Below are positions 6,407-6,891 of a stretch of DNA of 6,891 bases, in pieces (the first letter of the stretch is position 1; every line of letters starts with the position of its first letter). The stretch covers positions 1 to 6,891 of the forward strand of contig JAGTVE010000097.1 of NCBI GenBank assembly GCA_018224485.1, in the 5' to 3' direction. The translations under genes and the position numbers were made by a program. The notes under the pieces are model-generated. The model was not told where the DNA came from and ran no database searches. It saw only the letters and a program-made list of their open reading frames with translations. This DNA is from Thioalkalivibrio sp. Its GTDB lineage: Bacteria > Pseudomonadota > Gammaproteobacteria > Ectothiorhodospirales > Ectothiorhodospiraceae.

Positions 6407-6891
6407 ATGATACGGCTGCACCGTGTGACCAAGCGCTTCGCCTGCGGGACCGAGGCCCTGCGCAATGTCAGCCTGCGCGTGGACGCCGGCGCCCTGGCCT
6501 TCCTGACCGGCCCGTCCGGTGCCGGCAAGAGCACGCTGTTGCGGCTGATCGCGCGGCTGGAGCGCCCGACCCGAGGGCGGATCATGGTCAACGGTCTGGA
6601 CCTCGGGACCCTGGCCCGGCGCCGGGAGCCGCAGTTCCGCCGCAACATCGGTCTGGTGTTTCAGGATCACCGTCTTCTGTTCGACCGCCCCGTGCACGCC
6701 AACGTCGCGCTGCCGCTGGAGATCCTCGGTTACCGGCGCACGGAGGCGCGCAAGCGGGTGCGGGCAGCGCTGGACAAGGTCGGCCTGCTGCAGAAGGAGA
6801 ATGCCCAGCCACAGACCCTGTCCGCCGGCGAGCAGCAGCGGGTGGGCATCGCCCGCGCGATCGTGCACCGCCCGGCACTGCTGCTGGCGGA
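6407..6891 (+). CDS. ftsE: Cell division ATP-binding protein FtsE (3' end outside window)
   Basis: FtsE is the cytoplasmic ATPase of the ABC-type FtsEX complex, which sits at the divisome and activates periplasmic peptidoglycan hydrolysis through FtsX-bound partners. The 161 complete codons visible include Walker A GPSGAGKST (35-43), the Q-loop in LVFQDHRLL (83-91, Q86), the FtsE-typical NVALPLEILG segment (99-108) and the ABC signature LSAGEQQRVGIARA (138-151). The frame runs off the window at LLLA, just where the Walker B ADEPTGNLD is expected, so about 60 residues are missing. The signature has Ala at its third position where LSGGE is common. The start ATG 6407 lies 20 bp after the ftsY stop; GGGGAG at 6391-6396 is a rather distant Shine-Dalgarno, with AAGG at 6401-6404 closer. 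ftsX and rpoH are expected beyond the edge. Confidence 0.95.
   Translation, partial: MIRLHRVTKRFACGTEALRNVSLRVDAGALAFLTGPSGAGKSTLLRLIARLERPTRGRIMVNGLDLGTLARRREPQFRRNIGLVFQDHRLLFDRPVHANVALPLEILGYRRTEARKRVRAALDKVGLLQKENAQPQTLSAGEQQRVGIARAIVHRPALLLA

Overview
The window is strongly GC-rich chromosomal DNA, densely packed with genes. It carries the gammaproteobacterial gene neighbourhood rsmD / M16 peptidase / M16 peptidase / ftsY / ftsE, in the arrangement known from Pseudomonas and relatives, where rsmD and the peptidases diverge from the ftsY-ftsE-ftsX genes. The base composition, this gene order and a GGGGACAGATTTG-type palindrome suggest a GC-rich gammaproteobacterium, perhaps of the Chromatiales/Ectothiorhodospiraceae. 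That placement is inference; no rRNA or other taxonomic marker is present.

Layout. (1) 1-717, plus strand: the C-terminal part of a fructosamine-kinase family protein, cut by the window edge. (2) 861-1889, plus strand: an unrecognised membrane-anchored coiled-coil protein with a strikingly regular 11-residue repeat, a separate C-terminal block and a short Pro/Asp/Glu-rich tail. (3) 1890-2057: a convergent intergenic region with a perfect 30-bp palindrome followed by a cluster of small inverted and direct repeats. (4) 5361 down to 2058, minus strand: a tightly coupled operon of an exported, catalytically competent M16 zinc peptidase, an exported M16 homologue without the zinc site, and rsmD; both junctions overlap by 4 bp. 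(5) 5362-5402: a 41-bp divergent promoter region. (6) 5403-6386, plus strand: ftsY, the SRP receptor GTPase with almost no acidic A domain. (7) 6407-6891, plus strand: the 5' part of ftsE, cut by the window edge just before the Walker B motif.

How the genes fit together. FtsY docks ribosomes translating membrane proteins at the membrane. FtsE is the ATPase of the FtsEX divisome complex, which controls septal peptidoglycan hydrolysis. The two M16 proteins look like a periplasmic heterodimeric protease: one subunit carries HxxEH, the other carries an Arg/Tyr pair characteristic of the substrate-binding half. RsmD methylates 16S rRNA. Most of the window is conserved housekeeping. The least explained parts are the 11-residue-repeat protein and the palindromic element between it and rsmD. 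I saw no tRNA, rRNA, CRISPR array, phage or transposase gene.
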